The notes below the pieces were generated by a model. The model made no database searches. It was not told the DNA's origin and saw only the letters and a program-made list of their open reading frames with translations. The position numbers were made by a program, and so were the translations under genes. Shown piece by piece: positions 8,150 through 18,389 of a stretch of DNA of 64,000 nt; positions within the stretch are counted from its first letter, which is position 1; each line of letters opens with the position of its first letter. Source of the DNA: Mesorhizobium sp. B4-1-3 (GTDB lineage Bacteria; Pseudomonadota; Alphaproteobacteria; Rhizobiales; Rhizobiaceae); the NCBI RefSeq assembly GCF_006439355.1, contig NZ_VFTG01000025.1, forward strand, positions 1 to 64,000. Direction: 5' to 3'.

Positions 8150-8358
8150 GCACCAGGCGATGCCAACCATGACGTCCGAGGCCTTGATCACCGCATAGGC
8201 CTGCTTGCCTTTTCGGGCGCAAGAGGCGACCGCCTCGTTGGTGATCTGAGGAGTGGCGATGACGCCGCCGCCGATGTCGATCCTGATATGCGAGGCGGTC
8301 GCTCCCTTGACGATCTCGGTGACCTTGCCCTTCGCACATTGCGGGAGCTGATCTTCAT
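8150..8358 (-). pseudogene. Frameshifted molbindin (Mop/TOBE domain) remnant
   Basis: From an ATG at 8358 with a good RBS (AAGGAGAG) the frame reads MKISSRNV, the conserved molbindin start, then loses its match. The rest of the domain (AKGKVTEIVKGATASHIRIDIGGGVIATPQITNEAV...AYAVIKASDVMVGI) follows in another frame. One missing base near codon 9, where a CTG-like codon reads CG, explains it. The end is also altered: the second frame has no stop after VGI and runs towards thyA. It was probably a 70-residue molybdate-binding protein. A sequencing error is the alternative. Confidence 0.7.
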
Positions 8359-8444
8359 CCGTCTCTCCTTGAGCATCGCTGTTTCCGTTTATCCTAGCCG
8401 AGACCACGCCGGCGCACGATGCCGTGGCAGGCGAAAAGCCTTTC

Positions 8445-8470
8445 CTTGTTATGTTCATCCGGATATATCG
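8445..8470 (+). promoter_or_regulatory. Weak ModE-like site upstream of modA
   Basis: CTTGTTATG (8445-8453) and ATATATCG (8463-8470) form a poor inverted repeat reminiscent of ModE half-sites, about 50 bp before modA. It is much weaker than the palindrome at 11161-11187. Confidence 0.25.
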
Positions 8471-8518
8471 GTCTGAGGCTTTGGGCTGAACGGATTTTGA
8501 AACCAGGGAGAGACTTTC

Positions 8519-9313
8519 ATGACGGGCAGGGGTTTCGGGTTGAAGGCGATCGCCATTGGAGGTTTCACGGCAATGTTGATGGCTGCAGTGCCTGCGGCCC
8601 ATGCCGACGACAAGGTGATCGTCTTTGCAGCGGCGAGCCTCAAGGACGCGCTCGACGCCGTCAACAAGGCCTGCGAACCGGAAGTCGGCGAAGCCGCGAC
8701 CATCTCTTACGCGGCGAGCTCGGCGCTGGCCAAGCAGATCGAAGGCGGCGCGCCGGCCGACGTGTTCGTATCGGCCGACCTCGACTGGATGAAATATCTC
8801 TCCGACAAGAAGCTGACCAAGCCGGACACCGAAGTGAAGCTGCTCGGCAACCAGATCGTCCTGGTCGCGCCGAAGGATTCCACGGCCGAGACCAAGGTCG
8901 AGAAAGGCTTCGACCTCGCCAAGCTGATCGGCGACGGCAAGCTTGCCATGGGCGATTTCAAGGCGGTCCCGGCCGGCAAATACGGCAGGGCGGCGCTGGA
9001 ATCGCTGGGCGTCTGGTCGTCTGTCGAGGGCAAGGTCGCGCAGGCCGAGAATGTGCGTGCAGCGTTGAAGCTGGTGTCGACGGGCGAGGCGGCGCTGGGC
9101 ATCGTCTACGCCACCGACGCGCATGCCGAGAAGGGCGTCAAGGTCGTCGGCACCTTTCCGGAAGATTCGCATCCACCGATCATCTACCCGATTGCCCAGA
9201 CCGTCGATTCGAAGGACAAGGATACGGCTGCCTTCCTGAAATGCGTCGAGTCGGCCAAGGCCGCCGAGCTTTTCAAGGAGCAGGGTTTTACGGTGCTCGC
9301 GCCGAGCAACTGA
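8519..9313 (+). CDS. modA: Molybdate ABC transporter, periplasmic binding protein
   Basis: ModA captures molybdate (or tungstate) in the periplasm. The 264-residue precursor has a signal peptide cut near AHA-DDK. The mature protein begins VIVFAAASLKDALDAV, and SAASSALAKQIEGGAPADVFVSADLDWM-like motifs form the oxyanion pocket of the family. ALGIVYATDA and YPIAQT complete the family signature. RBS AGGGAGAG precedes the ATG. First gene of modABC. Confidence 0.95.
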   Translation: MTGRGFGLKAIAIGGFTAMLMAAVPAAHADDKVIVFAAASLKDALDAVNKACEPEVGEAATISYAASSALAKQIEGGAPADVFVSADLDWMKYLSDKKLTKPDTEVKLLGNQIVLVAPKDSTAETKVEKGFDLAKLIGDGKLAMGDFKAVPAGKYGRAALESLGVWSSVEGKVAQAENVRAALKLVSTGEAALGIVYATDAHAEKGVKVVGTFPEDSHPPIIYPIAQTVDSKDKDTAAFLKCVESAKAAELFKEQGFTVLAPSN

Positions 9314-9335
9314 GAAAGACCGCGCAAACGCTGAC

Positions 9336-10040
9336 ATGAACTGGCTGCTGGACCTCACTCCCGACGAATGGAATGCGGTCCGGCTGTCGATCAAGGTGGC
9401 GACGGTGGCGATGATCGCCAGCCTGCCGCCCGGCATCCTGCTTGCTCTCCTGCTTGCGCGGGGGCGTTTTTGGGGCAAGACGCTGCTCAACGGGCTGGTG
9501 CATTTGCCGCTGATCCTGCCGCCGGTGGTGACGGGATACCTGCTCCTGCTCACCTTTGGCCGGCGCGGCCCGGCCGGCGCCTTCCTGGCCGAGCATTTCG
9601 GCATCGTCTTCTCGTTCCGCTGGACGGGCGCGGCGCTGGCCTGCGGGGTCATGGGCTTTCCGCTGATGGTGCGGGCCATCCGGCTGTCGATCGAAGCGGT
9701 CGACCGCAGAATGGAGGCGGCGGCCGGCACGCTCGGCGCCAATCCGCTCTGGGTGTTCGCCACCATCACGCTGCCGCTGATCCTGCCCGGCCTGATCGCC
9801 GGCGCGATCCTTTCCTTCGCCAAGGCAATGGGCGAGTTCGGCGCCACCATCACCTTCGTCTCCAACATCCCCAACGAAACGCAGACGCTGCCTTCGGCAA
9901 TCTACACTTTCACGCAGGTGCCCGGCGGCGACGAAGGCGCGCTCAGGCTGACGCTGATCTCGATCGCCATCTCGATGGTCGCGCTTATCGCCTCGGAAGT
10001 GCTCGCGCGGCGCGTCGGCCGGCGGATGGACATCGAATGA
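9336..10040 (+). CDS. modB: Molybdate ABC transporter, permease
   Basis: A 234-residue membrane permease with about five helices and the binding-protein-dependent transport signature (EAAAGTLGANPLWVFATITLPLILPGLIAG) that docks onto ModC. LPLILPPVVTGYLLL is typical of ModB. It starts 22 bp after modA, and its stop overlaps the modC ATG (ATGA), so the three genes are one operon. Confidence 0.95.
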   Translation: MNWLLDLTPDEWNAVRLSIKVATVAMIASLPPGILLALLLARGRFWGKTLLNGLVHLPLILPPVVTGYLLLLTFGRRGPAGAFLAEHFGIVFSFRWTGAALACGVMGFPLMVRAIRLSIEAVDRRMEAAAGTLGANPLWVFATITLPLILPGLIAGAILSFAKAMGEFGATITFVSNIPNETQTLPSAIYTFTQVPGGDEGALRLTLISIAISMVALIASEVLARRVGRRMDIE

Positions 10041-11149
10041 CGTTCTCGGTCGATATCCACCATCGGCTCGGCGACTTCGCCGTGGAAGCGCGTTTCGAGA
10101 GCGCGGGCCGGCTGACGGCGCTGTTCGGGCCGTCGGGCTCGGGCAAGTCGACACTGATCAACCTGATCGCCGGCCTCATCCGCCCGCACAAGGGTCGCAT
10201 TGCCGTCGACGGGCGCGTGCTGGTCGACACCGAAGCGCGCATCTTCGTGCCGATGCACAAGCGGCGGATCGGCATGGTGTTCCAGGATGCGCGGCTGTTC
10301 CCGCATATGAGCGTCGCCGGCAATCTGCGCTACGGCCGCTGGTTCACGCCGTCTTCCGAGCGCTACGCCAAGATGGATGCGGTGGTCGACCTGCTCGGCA
10401 TCGCTCACCTGCTCGACCGGCGGCCGGCGAAACTGTCGGGCGGCGAGAAGCAGCGCATCGCCATCGGCCGCGCGCTGCTTGCCAGCCCGAAACTGCTTCT
10501 GATGGACGAGCCGCTCGCCTCGCTCGACGAGGGGCGCAAGGCTGAGATCCTACCCTATATCGAACGGCTGCGCGACGAGACGAAGCTCCCGATCGTCTAC
10601 GTCAGCCATTCCATCGCCGAGGTGGCGCGGCTGGCAAGCGACGTCGTGGTGCTTGCGCAAGGCAAGGTCGCGGCCTCAGGCCCGACCGAGGCCATCATGC
10701 AGCGGCTGGATCTGCTGCCGGCCGAAGAGCGCGGCGAGGGCGGGGCGGTGCTCGACACCAAGGTTCTGCACCACGACGAGGCTTTCGGCATGACGGTGCT
10801 CGGCTCGCAGGCCGGCGAGATACGCGTGCCGCGGCTGGCCCGGCCGGTCGGAGCGACGGTACGGCTGCGCATCCGCGCCCGCGACGTCATGATCGCCACA
10901 GACAAGCCGACCGGCCTCAGCGCGCTCAACATTCTGGCGGGAACGATCACAGCCGTCAGACCGGGCGTCGGGCCGACGGTGGAAATCGCCATCGACTGCA
11001 ATGGCGCGATCGTGCTCGCGCGTATCACCGAACAGTCCAAACAAGCCCTTCGTCTGGCGCTTGGCCGCCAGGTGTTCGCGGTGATCAAGACAGTGAGCTT
11101 CGACAGCGCGACGACGGGGGCAGGGCTATCGGTTGAGGCGGATGGTTGA
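10037..11149 (+). CDS. modC: Molybdate ABC transporter, ATP-binding protein
   Basis: A 370-residue ATPase that energises molybdate import. Walker A is GPSGSGKST, the ABC signature LSGGEKQRIAIGRAL, Walker B LLLMDEPLASLD and the switch histidine VYVSHS. The last 80 or so residues form a TOBE domain (LSALNILAGTITAV...VEIAIDCNGAIVLARIT), which may sense molybdate. The start codon overlaps the modB stop. A perfect ModE-like palindrome begins 11 bp after the stop. Confidence 0.95.
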   Translation: MTFSVDIHHRLGDFAVEARFESAGRLTALFGPSGSGKSTLINLIAGLIRPHKGRIAVDGRVLVDTEARIFVPMHKRRIGMVFQDARLFPHMSVAGNLRYGRWFTPSSERYAKMDAVVDLLGIAHLLDRRPAKLSGGEKQRIAIGRALLASPKLLLMDEPLASLDEGRKAEILPYIERLRDETKLPIVYVSHSIAEVARLASDVVVLAQGKVAASGPTEAIMQRLDLLPAEERGEGGAVLDTKVLHHDEAFGMTVLGSQAGEIRVPRLARPVGATVRLRIRARDVMIATDKPTGLSALNILAGTITAVRPGVGPTVEIAIDCNGAIVLARITEQSKQALRLALGRQVFAVIKTVSFDSATTGAGLSVEADG

Positions 11150-11160
11150 CGAAGAGCAAT

Positions 11161-11187
11161 ATCGCTATGTTGATTTGGAATAGCGAT
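11161..11187 (+). promoter_or_regulatory. ModE-like operator
   Basis: ATCGCTAT-N11-ATAGCGAT: perfect 8-bp arms. The half-site and spacing resemble the E. coli ModE operator (ATCGnTATA...TATAnCGAT, recalled). It lies between modC and the ModE-like gene, about 47 bp before that gene's ATG, so autoregulation is likely. Confidence 0.65.
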
Positions 11188-11233
11188 CTGGCGGCGGAGA
11201 AGGTAATCTCGGCATGATCGCGGAGGACAGGAC

Positions 11234-11575
11234 ATGCCATCTTTGAGCCTGCGGATAAATCTCGACCCCGATGGCCGGATCGGCCCGGGCAAGATCGAGT
11301 TGCTGGAGCAGATCGCCGCCTTTGGCTCGATCTCGGCCGCGGCGCGCGGCATGGAGATGTCCTACAAGCATGCCTGGGACCTGGTCGAGGACATGAACCG
11401 GGTCTTCGGCAAGCCGCTGGTCGCGGCGCAGACCGGCGGCCGCAAAGGTGGCGGCGCGCAACTGACATCGGTAGGTCTGGCGGTCGTCAGCCGGTTTCGC
11501 GCCATAGAGCGAGCCGCTTCATCGGCCGCTGCCATCCATATGCAGGCCTTGCAGGCGGAGATCGACGCGGGATGA
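11234..11575 (+). CDS. ModE-like winged-helix regulator, DNA-binding domain only
   Basis: A 113-residue protein consisting of the ModE N-terminal domain (LRINLDPDGRIGPGKIELLEQIAAFGSISAAARGMEMSYKHAWDLVEDMNRVFGKPLV). It has no C-terminal molbindin domains, so it cannot bind molybdate in the way full ModE does. The modC TOBE domain, or a separate molbindin (here frameshifted at 8150-8358), might supply sensing. RBS AGGACAGG precedes the ATG. Probable repressor of modABC and itself, judged from the operator at 11161. Confidence 0.85.
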   Translation: MPSLSLRINLDPDGRIGPGKIELLEQIAAFGSISAAARGMEMSYKHAWDLVEDMNRVFGKPLVAAQTGGRKGGGAQLTSVGLAVVSRFRAIERAASSAAAIHMQALQAEIDAG

Positions 11576-11646
11576 GGCAGTAGGACGTCCTGGAATTCTC
11601 TCGCACGCGATGTGCGCGCCCCCTATTGCCTTACTGCCCTACTCCC

Positions 11647-12411
11647 TTACTCCTCTAATTTCCTCAGCAAATAAGTATCCATGATCCAGCCCTTTTTCCG
11701 CCGGGCTTCCTCGCGGACTTTCTCGATCTCGGCGCCTACATCGCCCAGCCGGCCGGAGATGACGATCTCGTCCGGCGTGCCGAGATAGGCACCCCATTGG
11801 ATGAGGACGTCTTTGTCGGCAAGCGTATTGAAGGCGCATTTGCCGTCGAGCATGACCACCGTGGAGCCGGCATTGGCAGGCAGTCCTTCTTCGGTCAGCC
11901 GACGACCGGTCGTCACCAGGATCGAATCGCCGATGCGGTTGAGCGCGGTCGCGTGGGCGGCGGCTAGCGCCTGGATCGCGGTGATGCCGGGGATGACTTC
12001 GAGCTCGAAACCGACATTGCCCCTCAGGCGAACGCGTTCGAGGATGCGCAGCGCGCTATCATAGAGCGACGGGTCGCCCCAGATCAGGAAGGCCCCGCAG
12101 CCGTCTCCGGCAAGCTCATCGCGGATCAAGGCCTCGTAGATCTCCGCGATCGCCTCGTGCCAGTCGTCGACGGTTGTCCGGTAAGACGATGTCGGCTCGG
12201 CCCGGACCGGCACATCGAACTCGACCCGGCGCGATTTCGGATTGGTGACGAAGCGGTCGCAGATCTGCCTGCGCAAATCGGCGAGATCGTTCTTCTTCGT
12301 TCCCTTGTCGGGGATGAACAGCACGTCAGCGCGGTTCAGGCCGTCGATGGCCTGGACCGTCATGTGGTCGGGATTGCCGGCGCCGATGCCGATGACGAGG
12401 AGCTTGCGCAT
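11647..12411 (-). CDS. cobF: Precorrin-6A synthase (deacetylating)
   Basis: CobF is the SAM-dependent methyltransferase that methylates C-1 of precorrin-5 and releases the acetyl group, a step specific to the aerobic cobalamin pathway. The 254-residue protein has the methylase start MRKLLVIGIGAGNPDHMTVQA, the motif FLIWGDPSLYDSALRI and the loop VIPGITAIQALAA. I chose the ATG at 12411 (GGAG 6 bp upstream) over in-frame extensions to 12513. It stands alone here; other cob genes lie 50 kb away at the right end of the window. Confidence 0.9.
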   Translation of the reverse strand: MRKLLVIGIGAGNPDHMTVQAIDGLNRADVLFIPDKGTKKNDLADLRRQICDRFVTNPKSRRVEFDVPVRAEPTSSYRTTVDDWHEAIAEIYEALIRDELAGDGCGAFLIWGDPSLYDSALRILERVRLRGNVGFELEVIPGITAIQALAAAHATALNRIGDSILVTTGRRLTEEGLPANAGSTVVMLDGKCAFNTLADKDVLIQWGAYLGTPDEIVISGRLGDVGAEIEKVREEARRKKGWIMDTYLLRKLEE

Positions 12412-12552
12412 GGCGATCTCCTGCCCGATCGGCGACGCGGTGTCCAGAAGTACCCGTATGCGTGACGAAGAGCTTTGAAACACTACGTTGAAACGATAGA
12501 TGGAAGACATCATCCGGCTGATCCCGGTATCGCGGCACAGAGGAGGGGGTCC

Positions 12553-13569
12553 ATGTTACGCACCGTATTGACCGCAGCGCTGGTAATAACGGCCGCTCCG
12601 GCCTTCGCCAATGATTCCGTCGCCGAACTCGGCACAGGCGGGCTGATCCTGTCGCGCAGCGACGCCGTCGCCATGCAGAGCGAGGATCTTTTCATCTCGC
12701 CGGAGAACGTGACGGTCGACTATGTCTTCCGCAACAACACCGACAAGGATGTCAGCTCCATAGTCGCGTTCCCGATGCCCGACATCGAGGGCGATCCGAA
12801 CGAGATGCCGGCAATCCCGGAGGCTCAGAGCGATAATTTCCTCGGCTTCGAGGTGACGATCGACGGCGTTGATGCCAAACCGCAACTCGAGCAAAGGGCG
12901 TTTGCGCTGGGCATCGACATCACCGCCGATCTCAAGGCCCAGAACGTGCCGCTCTATCCATTCGGCGATACCGCCAAGGCGGCGCTGGCGAAGCTGCCCA
13001 AGGATGTCACCAAGGACTGGGAAGACCGCGGCATCATCATCGAGGATACCGCCGATGACGGCTCGGGCATGCAGACCGCCTATGTGCCCTTCTGGCAGCT
13101 GCGCTCGACCTACTGGTGGCGCTCGACCTTCCCGGCCAACAAGGAGGTCCATGTCTCGCATCGCTACAAGCCCAGCGTCGGCGGCACCTCCTCGGTCAGC
13201 TTCTTCTCCGAGGGCCAGTTCCAAGACCCGCAATACAGTGCCTACAAGACCCGCTACTGCATGGACGGCGCGTTCGAGAACGCGGTGCGCAAGGCGGCGA
13301 AGGAAAATCCCGACGGCTACCCGAAATATTACGAGAGCCGGATCGCCTACATCCTCACGACGGGGGGCAATTGGGCATCCGGTACCATCGGCAATTTCAA
13401 GCTGACCATCGACAAGGGCAGCCCCAAGAACCTCGTCTCCTTCTGCGGCGACAATGTCAAAAAGCTCGGGCCGACGACGTTCGAGATCACCGCGAAGGAT
13501 TTCTATCCGGAGCACGACATCGACATCCTGCTGCTGGAGCCGTCGGACAATGACGGGAACGGCGGCTGA
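12553..13569 (+). CDS. DUF4424 family exported protein
   Basis: A 338-residue protein with a signal peptide cut near AFA-NDS. The mature part (DSVAELGTGGLILSRSDAVAMQSEDLFISPENVTVDYVFRN) matches the DUF4424 family of secreted alphaproteobacterial proteins with unknown function. Two cysteines (RYCMDG, FCGDN) might form a disulfide. An excellent RBS (AGGAGGGGG) precedes the ATG at 12553. Its TGA overlaps the folA ATG (TGATG), so the two are translationally coupled although unrelated in function. Confidence 0.8.
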   Translation: MLRTVLTAALVITAAPAFANDSVAELGTGGLILSRSDAVAMQSEDLFISPENVTVDYVFRNNTDKDVSSIVAFPMPDIEGDPNEMPAIPEAQSDNFLGFEVTIDGVDAKPQLEQRAFALGIDITADLKAQNVPLYPFGDTAKAALAKLPKDVTKDWEDRGIIIEDTADDGSGMQTAYVPFWQLRSTYWWRSTFPANKEVHVSHRYKPSVGGTSSVSFFSEGQFQDPQYSAYKTRYCMDGAFENAVRKAAKENPDGYPKYYESRIAYILTTGGNWASGTIGNFKLTIDKGSPKNLVSFCGDNVKKLGPTTFEITAKDFYPEHDIDILLLEPSDNDGNGG

Positions 13570-14087
13570 TGGACATCGCGATCTATGTCGCCATCGCAGA
13601 AAACGGCGTGATCGGCCGCGAAGGCGGCCTGCCGTGGCGGCTTTCCACCGATCTCAAGCGCTTCAAGGCCGATACGATGGGCAAGCCGATCATCATGGGC
13701 CGCAAGACCTATGAAGGTATCGGCCGGCCGCTGCCTGGCCGGCTCAACATCGTGGTGACGCGCGACAAAGCCTGGCGCGCCGAAGGCATAGAAGTGGCCC
13801 ACTCGCTGGATGACGCGATCGCGCTGGCCAAGGTGCGCGGCCGCTGCATGGCGGGGGCCGAGGAGATCTGCGTGGTCGGTGGCGGCGAGATCTATGCCCA
13901 GGCCTTGCCGCTTGCCGACCGGCTGCATGTGACGCATGTGCTGGCCAGCGTCGATGGCGATGCGCATTTCCCGCCGATCGACCCAGGCATCTGGCAAGTC
14001 GCCAGCGCCGAGGATTTTCCCGCCGGCGAGAAGGACAGCCACGCAACGCGCTACACCATCTACCAACGCCGTCGCGACGGTCATTGA
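13569..14087 (+). CDS. folA: Dihydrofolate reductase
   Basis: FolA reduces dihydrofolate to tetrahydrofolate with NADPH and is the target of trimethoprim. The 172-residue protein shows AIAENGVIGREGGLPWRLSTDLKRFKADTMGKPIIMGRKTYEGIG, the folate and NADPH pocket, and VVGGGEIYAQALPLADRLHVTHV. It overlaps the DUF4424 stop. thyA, its metabolic partner, lies 5.4 kb upstream beyond the mod cluster. Confidence 0.95.
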   Translation: MDIAIYVAIAENGVIGREGGLPWRLSTDLKRFKADTMGKPIIMGRKTYEGIGRPLPGRLNIVVTRDKAWRAEGIEVAHSLDDAIALAKVRGRCMAGAEEICVVGGGEIYAQALPLADRLHVTHVLASVDGDAHFPPIDPGIWQVASAEDFPAGEKDSHATRYTIYQRRRDGH

Positions 14088-14179
14088 CGACGACAAACGG
14101 TCGCTACCGGCCCAAATCGGACTCCGGCGATGGCACATCGCGTTGAAAGCGGGCCAAGGCGTCCCTATAGAAGAACGGT

Positions 14180-14287
14180 GTTGCAGCGGCGCGTGTCCAA
14201 CCGGACGCGCAAGAGGCCGCCGTAATACTTTGATTTTGGGGCATGATTCCTTTTCGAAAACCGATATGGATTTTCGTGGTCATGCGC
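14180..14287. repeat. Intergenic palindromic repeat (rhizobial type)
   Basis: It contains GCGCGT...ACGCGC around 14190 and a longer hairpin (GCATGA 14241-14246 with TCATGC 14280-14285, with CGAAAA/TTTTCG inside). The same GCATGA/TCATGC theme recurs at 32257 and 60714 in this window. It fills the gap between folA and hflK. Confidence 0.55.
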
Positions 14288-14334
14288 TAGGATTGCGCCG
14301 CAAGGCCTGAGGGAACCGAAGCGAAAGGACATTC

Positions 14335-15441
14335 ATGCCCTGGAACGACAAAAGCGGCGGCGGCGGCCCGTGGGGCGGCGGCGGCAATCAGGGGCCCTGG
14401 GGGCAGGGACCGAAGGGGCCGAGCGGTCCGCAGGGTTCGCCTCCCGATCTCGAGGACATCATCCGCCGCGGCCAGGACAGGCTGCGGCGCGCGCTTCCGG
14501 GCGGCGGCGGCGCCAGCCCGGCTGTGCTCGGGCTGATCGCGCTGGCCCTCATCGTGCTATGGGCGTTCAAGGCGATCTACACCGTGCAGCCCGACGAGGT
14601 TGCCGTCGAGCTGCGCTTCGGCCAGCCGAAGACCGAGCTTTCGCAGCCGGGCCTGCATTTCCACTGGTGGCCGGTCGAAACGGTCGAGACCGCCAAGATC
14701 TCCGAGCAGCTCGTCAGCATCGGCGGCGGCTCGAGCAGCGGCTCCGGGCTGATGCTGTCCGGCGACCAGAACATCGTCAATGTGCAGTTCTCGGTCGCCT
14801 ATCAGGTCTCCGATCCCAAGGCCTATCTGTTCGATGTTTCCGATCCCGACGGCATGCTGACCCAGGTGGCCGAGAGCGCCATGCGCGAAGTCGTCGGCCG
14901 GCGTCCGGCGCAGGACATCTTCCGCGACGACCGCCAAGGCATCGCAACGGGGGTGCGCGAGATCATCCAGGGCACGCTCGATGGCTACAAGACCGGCCTC
15001 CAGGTCAATGCAGTCTCGATCGAGGACGCAGCACCTCCGCGCGAGGTGGCCGACGCATTCGACGAAGTGCAGCGCGCCGAGCAGGACGAGGACAAGTTCG
15101 TCGAGCAGGCCAACCAGTATTCCAATCAGAAGCTCGGCCAGGCGCGCGGCCAGGCGGCGCAGATCCGCGAGGACGCCGCAGCCTACAAGAACCGGGTCGT
15201 TCAGGAGGCGGAAGGCGAGGCGCAGCGCTTCATCTCCGTCTACAACGAATATGCCAAGGCGCCCGACGTCACGCGCAGGCGGCTTTATCTTGAAACCATG
15301 GAGAAGATACTGAAGGACTCGAACAAGGTCGTCGTCGAGCAGGGCAACGGTCAGGGCGTGCTGCCTTACCTGCCGCTGCCGGCGTTGCAGCCAAAGACGC
15401 CGCCGGCGCCCCTGGGCGCCACGACGGGAGGTAACCAGTGA
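14335..15441 (+). CDS. hflK: FtsH modulator HflK
   Basis: HflK is a membrane-anchored SPFH/prohibitin-domain protein that, with HflC, surrounds FtsH and tunes its proteolysis. This 368-residue copy has a Gly/Pro-rich cytoplasmic N-terminus (SGGGGPWGGGGNQGPWGQGP), one helix (VLGLIALALIVLWAFKAIYTV) and the SPFH domain (VQPDEVAVELRFGQPKTELSQPGLHFHWWPVE). A coiled coil (AEQDEDKFVEQANQYSNQKLGQARGQAAQ) and a Pro-rich tail follow. The stop overlaps the hflC start. Confidence 0.95.
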   Translation: MPWNDKSGGGGPWGGGGNQGPWGQGPKGPSGPQGSPPDLEDIIRRGQDRLRRALPGGGGASPAVLGLIALALIVLWAFKAIYTVQPDEVAVELRFGQPKTELSQPGLHFHWWPVETVETAKISEQLVSIGGGSSSGSGLMLSGDQNIVNVQFSVAYQVSDPKAYLFDVSDPDGMLTQVAESAMREVVGRRPAQDIFRDDRQGIATGVREIIQGTLDGYKTGLQVNAVSIEDAAPPREVADAFDEVQRAEQDEDKFVEQANQYSNQKLGQARGQAAQIREDAAAYKNRVVQEAEGEAQRFISVYNEYAKAPDVTRRRLYLETMEKILKDSNKVVVEQGNGQGVLPYLPLPALQPKTPPAPLGATTGGNQ

Positions 15442-16421
15442 TGGCAAACCGTCTTCCCATCATTGCGGTCGTCGCGGCTGTCCTGTTGTTCCTGCTCTAC
15501 TCCTCGATCTTCGTGGTCAATGCGGGCCAGCAGGCGATCGTTCTGAGATTTGGCGAGATCATCGACGTCAAGAGCGAGCCTGGGGTCTACTTCAAGGCGC
15601 CGTTCGCCTTCTTCGACGCCGACAGCGTGCAGATGGTCGAGAAGCGGGTGATGCGCTTCGACCTCGACAACATCCGCGTCCAGGTCTCGGGCGGCAAGTT
15701 CTACGAGGTCGATGCCTTCATCGCCTACCGCATCTCGGATCCGCGCACGTTCCGCGCGGCAGTATCCGGCCAGGTGGAATTGGCCGAGGCCCGCCTGAAG
15801 ACGCGTCTCGACGCGGCGCTGCGCCGTGTCTACGGCCTTCGCGACTTCGAGGCTGCCCTTTCGGAAGAGCGCGGCAACATGATGCGGGAGGTGCGCGACC
15901 AGTTGCGTCCGGACGCGACCTCGCTCGGCCTCGACATTGAGGATGTGCGCATCCGCCGGACCGATCTGACTGCGGAGGTCTCGCAACAGACCTATGACCG
16001 TATGAAGGCCGAGCGCCTGGCCGAAGCCGAGCGTCTGAGGGCGCGCGGCAACGAGGCGGCGCAGCGCATCAGGGCGCGGGCCGACCGCGAGGTCGTGGAG
16101 ATCGTCGCCGAGGCGCAGAAGGAATCGGAAATCCTGCGCGGCGAGGGCGAGGCGCAGCGCAGCGCGACCTTCGCGGACGCCTATAAGCGCGATCCGGCCT
16201 TCTTCGATTTCTATCGCTCGATGAACGCCTACGGCACGGCGCTGGACAACACCGGAACGACGATGGTGCTCTCGCCCCAATCCGAGTTCTTCCGCTATTT
16301 CCGCGATCCGGATAGCAAGCCCGGGCCGGCGCCTTCCGCGCCACCTGCGCCTGCGACGGGACCGGCCGCGCCTGCGACGGCACCGGCCGCGCCTGCGACG
16401 CAACCCGGCCCTGCCCAGTAA
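15441..16421 (+). CDS. hflC: FtsH modulator HflC
   Basis: HflC is the partner SPFH protein of HflK in the inner membrane. The 326-residue protein has an N-terminal helix (IIAVVAAVLLFLLYSSIFVVNAGQQAIVLRFGE), the prohibitin domain and a coiled coil. I use the ATG at 15441, overlapping the hflK stop as TGATG. The end is an Ala/Pro repeat tail encoded by three 21-bp tandem units (16347-16409), a place where strains are likely to differ in length. Confidence 0.95.
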   Translation: MANRLPIIAVVAAVLLFLLYSSIFVVNAGQQAIVLRFGEIIDVKSEPGVYFKAPFAFFDADSVQMVEKRVMRFDLDNIRVQVSGGKFYEVDAFIAYRISDPRTFRAAVSGQVELAEARLKTRLDAALRRVYGLRDFEAALSEERGNMMREVRDQLRPDATSLGLDIEDVRIRRTDLTAEVSQQTYDRMKAERLAEAERLRARGNEAAQRIRARADREVVEIVAEAQKESEILRGEGEAQRSATFADAYKRDPAFFDFYRSMNAYGTALDNTGTTMVLSPQSEFFRYFRDPDSKPGPAPSAPPAPATGPAAPATAPAAPATQPGPAQ

Positions 16422-16427
16422 CGGGCG

Positions 16428-16613
16428 GTGCAGGATTTTCTGGCCGCAATGGGCCTGGTCCTAGTGATCGAAGGGCTGGTCTATGGAGGGTTTCCGGCTT
16501 TGGCCCGGAAACTCGCCGCCGAGGTGCTGTCGATGCCGGAAAATATGCTGCGGATCGGCGGCCTGGCGGCGATCGCCATCGGTGTCGGCATCGTCTGGCT
16601 GGTCCGTGGCTAG
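16428..16613 (+). CDS. DUF2065 family small membrane protein
   Basis: A 61-residue protein with two hydrophobic segments (FLAAMGLVLVIEGLVYGGFP and MLRIGGLAAIAIGVGIVWLVRG), typical of the DUF2065/YjeT family. The start is a GTG at 16428, 6 bp after hflC. The family commonly follows hflKC, which suggests a link to the HflKC-FtsH complex, but no function is established to my knowledge. Confidence 0.8.
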   Translation: MQDFLAAMGLVLVIEGLVYGGFPALARKLAAEVLSMPENMLRIGGLAAIAIGVGIVWLVRG

Positions 16614-16805
16614 TTGTTTGTTTTGCGTAGTTCCAGACGAAAAACCGCTGGAATTGCTTGAAGGGAAATTCCTTGGTGCCGAAGCGATTGACGATTTATC
16701 TTTCGCCGATAGCTATAGCCGCAAACGTGCCTTATTTCTTGCCAACATGAACAGGATGGGCGCCTTTGCGGATGCGCTTCTCCTTTTCAGAACCACCGGG
16801 AGGCC

Positions 16806-18326
<1,521 letters not shown>

Positions 18327-18361
18327 GTCCGGAAACGCGCCCAAACAACTGGACTTCAACG

Positions 18362-18389
18362 AAAAGGGCGGCTAGCGAGCCGCCCTTTT
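18362..18389. terminator. Bidirectional rho-independent terminator
   Basis: AAAAGGGCGGCT-AGCG-AGCCGCCCTTTT: a perfect 12-bp stem. It serves degP and overlaps the stop of the convergent GNAT gene. Confidence 0.9.

Noticed and set aside
8359..9874. Long minus-strand open frame extending from the molbindin region
   Set aside because: It is antisense to modA and modB and has biased composition; only the part below 8358 resembles a protein family.
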